From contig OY759219.1 of the NCBI GenBank assembly GCA_963662175.1, positions 32,220,908-32,284,907 of the forward strand: 64,000 nt of DNA, in the 5' to 3' direction. The position numbers were made by a program, and so were the translations under genes. Shown piece by piece: positions 62,616 to 64,000 of this stretch (position 1 is the first letter of the stretch; every line of letters starts with the position of its first letter). This DNA is from Aradus depressus (lineage: Eukaryota; Arthropoda; Insecta; Hemiptera; Aradidae). Below the pieces are notes generated by a model that saw only the letters and a program-made list of their open reading frames with translations, ran no database searches and was not told the DNA's origin.

Positions 62616-63559
62616 TGTTTTAACATCCCAGAAGGTCATATCACACTTTGAGATCAAAGGTCAGGATGTAGAGGTTTATAGTACGTTCAGATAACACTGT
62701 GGTAAGTTAGGATATGAATGCTATTTGGATATGTGGGACAAGGCGACAATGTATGTGATTCGTTATTGCGATTGTAAACGTTCCATATTAAATTTATTGA
62801 GAACAAACTTCAAACAAAGCAGACTATGGTTACAGGGAATAAGTTGTCAAGTCGTAAAATGGCCAAAATGAGTTAAGTGTACTGTGATGATCTCCCAAGC
62901 CATCTGCGCACTGTGAAGAAGTTGGGAGCTCAGAACTCTAATACTTTCGGAATTATAAAGATGTGGATTTTTTGGTATTTGGTAAAATTGTGTATGTTCT
63001 CGGTTAAATCAACTTAATCTACTTCTTTGAGGAACCATTCATGAGATAACTGCATTTAACCATTTATTCACTATGGCGGACTATTCCAAGTGAAGAGGGT
63101 GTTTTTGGTTAAATCAACATTTCTCTCTCAACTTTGGATAAGCATCATTCACGAGTATTTAAAAAAGTATGGTTAATAATTAGGTACGTGATGGGGAATG
63201 ATTAGGTAACTAAAGGAAAATCCAAGAAAGGATTAACAATATTAATTTTCATTCACTCCTATAGATTTAGAAGGTATATGATTAATAATGATGCAAACAT
63301 AATTTATTTATTCCAAAAACTGGTTTTACACGATTAATGCAAAAGTAAAAAAGTGCTGCCCTGAAAAGTTACGAATTTAGACTTAACAATTTATTCCTTG
63401 TGACCACAGATAAATCTTGTGATGCGGTGGTGGGCGGCAAAAAATTCAACAATGCACATTTGATAGGAAATCGCATGATCTACAATTAACCATCCAATTT
63501 TTTTTTTTTTATTATAATTTAGCCATTTAGTTTCATCTGTCGAAAAACTATTTCAAAAA
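62616..63559. other. About 0.9 kb of unassigned DNA
   Basis: No exon, ORF with family features, or repeat was recognised. A T run lies at about 63500. Confidence 0.45.
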
Positions 63560-63835
63560 AGGTTTCGGTGAATCACCGGCTATGTACTTCCTCAGCACAA
63601 ATAAATCGATTAGGCACACTTTTCCTTTTGATTGGACTGCTCCAATCCTCCCTTCCCTATGGCCGAATTTCGCCATTACAAGTGTCGTACTTATGGGTTT
63701 CTGAATACACATATAAAATTTCGTGTGGAATCATTTCTTGCATCGGGTGTTATTGTGTTTACGACACACAGACTTTTTTTTTGATTTTGGTCGGACTTTC
63801 ATTTGAAAACTGTACATCGAATTTCTGATAACAAT
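63560..63835 (-). repeat. F1 element, minus orientation
   Basis: TTTCGGTGAATCACCGGCTA, TGTACTTCCTCAGCACAAAT, one module TTTCGTGTGGAATCATTTCT and a GTACATCGAATTTCTGA end. Confidence 0.8.
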
Positions 63836-64000
63836 AAAATAACACTTGGAGAAATAACAGAAATTTTTTTTTTGTTGTTATTTAATAATAAATAATTACA
63901 AAAAATAATTTTGACACTTCTAAGGAGGCCAAATGGAGGAAGGAAGTGGTATTTGCCTTCTCTCAGTAGTATGACTTTATCCACCGAGAACATCGACCCC
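63836..64000. other. Window edge, unassigned
   Basis: A T/A-rich run, then GACACTTCTAAGGAGGCCAA and beyond. Too short to interpret. Confidence 0.4.

Noticed and set aside
1..64000. CRISPR arrays, bacterial operons or phage genes
   Set aside because: Introns, SINEs, LINEs and nuclear transposons show a eukaryotic genome; the tandem arrays have no repeat-spacer structure.

Overview
This is a gene-poor, AT-rich, repeat-dominated stretch of an arthropod nuclear genome. It is most likely an insect, and plausibly a hemipteran of the planthopper or leafhopper type. The signs are spliced genes with GT/AG introns, an arthropod-type MICU1 coding sequence, an insect-like 12S mitochondrial rRNA fragment, (TTAGG)n-like SINE tails, and intron repeats of a style familiar from Auchenorrhyncha. 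The species guess is inference; the rest is read from the sequence.

Two host genes are certain or near certain. The last six coding exons of MICU1, the calcium-sensing gatekeeper of the mitochondrial calcium uniporter, lie on the + strand: 3977-4137, 5329-5445, 7121-7245, 7338-7465, 7677-7766 and 13082-13230, with a poly(A) signal at 13351. All junctions keep frame. The 5' half of the gene lies to the left of the window. One clean minus-strand exon of a carbohydrate sulfotransferase (986-1199) sits in what should be a MICU1 intron, so it looks nested or interleaved. A possible terminal exon of an unknown gene is at 17414-17475.

Nearly everything else is transposable elements. (1) A tRNA-derived SINE of about 340 bp occurs in about 20 copies, several with 12-13 bp target duplications and tails of CCTAA repeats. 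(2) A modular element called F1 here (TACTTCCCCAG...CTGGGGAAGTA ends, internal modules of about 120-145 bp) fills much of the window and is the landing site for most other insertions. (3) A family called F3 has five copies, all on the + strand; one carries an ORF. (4) DNA transposon derivatives comprise a piggyBac-type mini-element with an intact small spliced gene and TTAA duplications, two different PIF/Harbinger derivatives each nested in a SINE, two pogo/Tigger-type elements, a hAT fragment with a BED finger, a Helitron end-pair and a Helitron helicase pseudogene. (5) Non-LTR retrotransposon 3' ends of at least three lineages are present (RNase H-bearing types and Jockey-like).

Other structures are a mitochondrial 12S insertion (29484-29745), a perfect-looking 952-bp tandem duplication, a 151-bp tandem array split by a LINE, a 162-bp (54-codon) tandem repeat whose minus strand is almost fully open, a long SINE hairpin with arms of about 175 bp, shorter hairpins, and extreme homopolymer runs. 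No rRNA operon, CRISPR array or complete host gene was seen. Strand labels for F1, F2 and F3 are relative to the orientation defined in the entries. Boundaries of repeats are approximate unless a target duplication is given.
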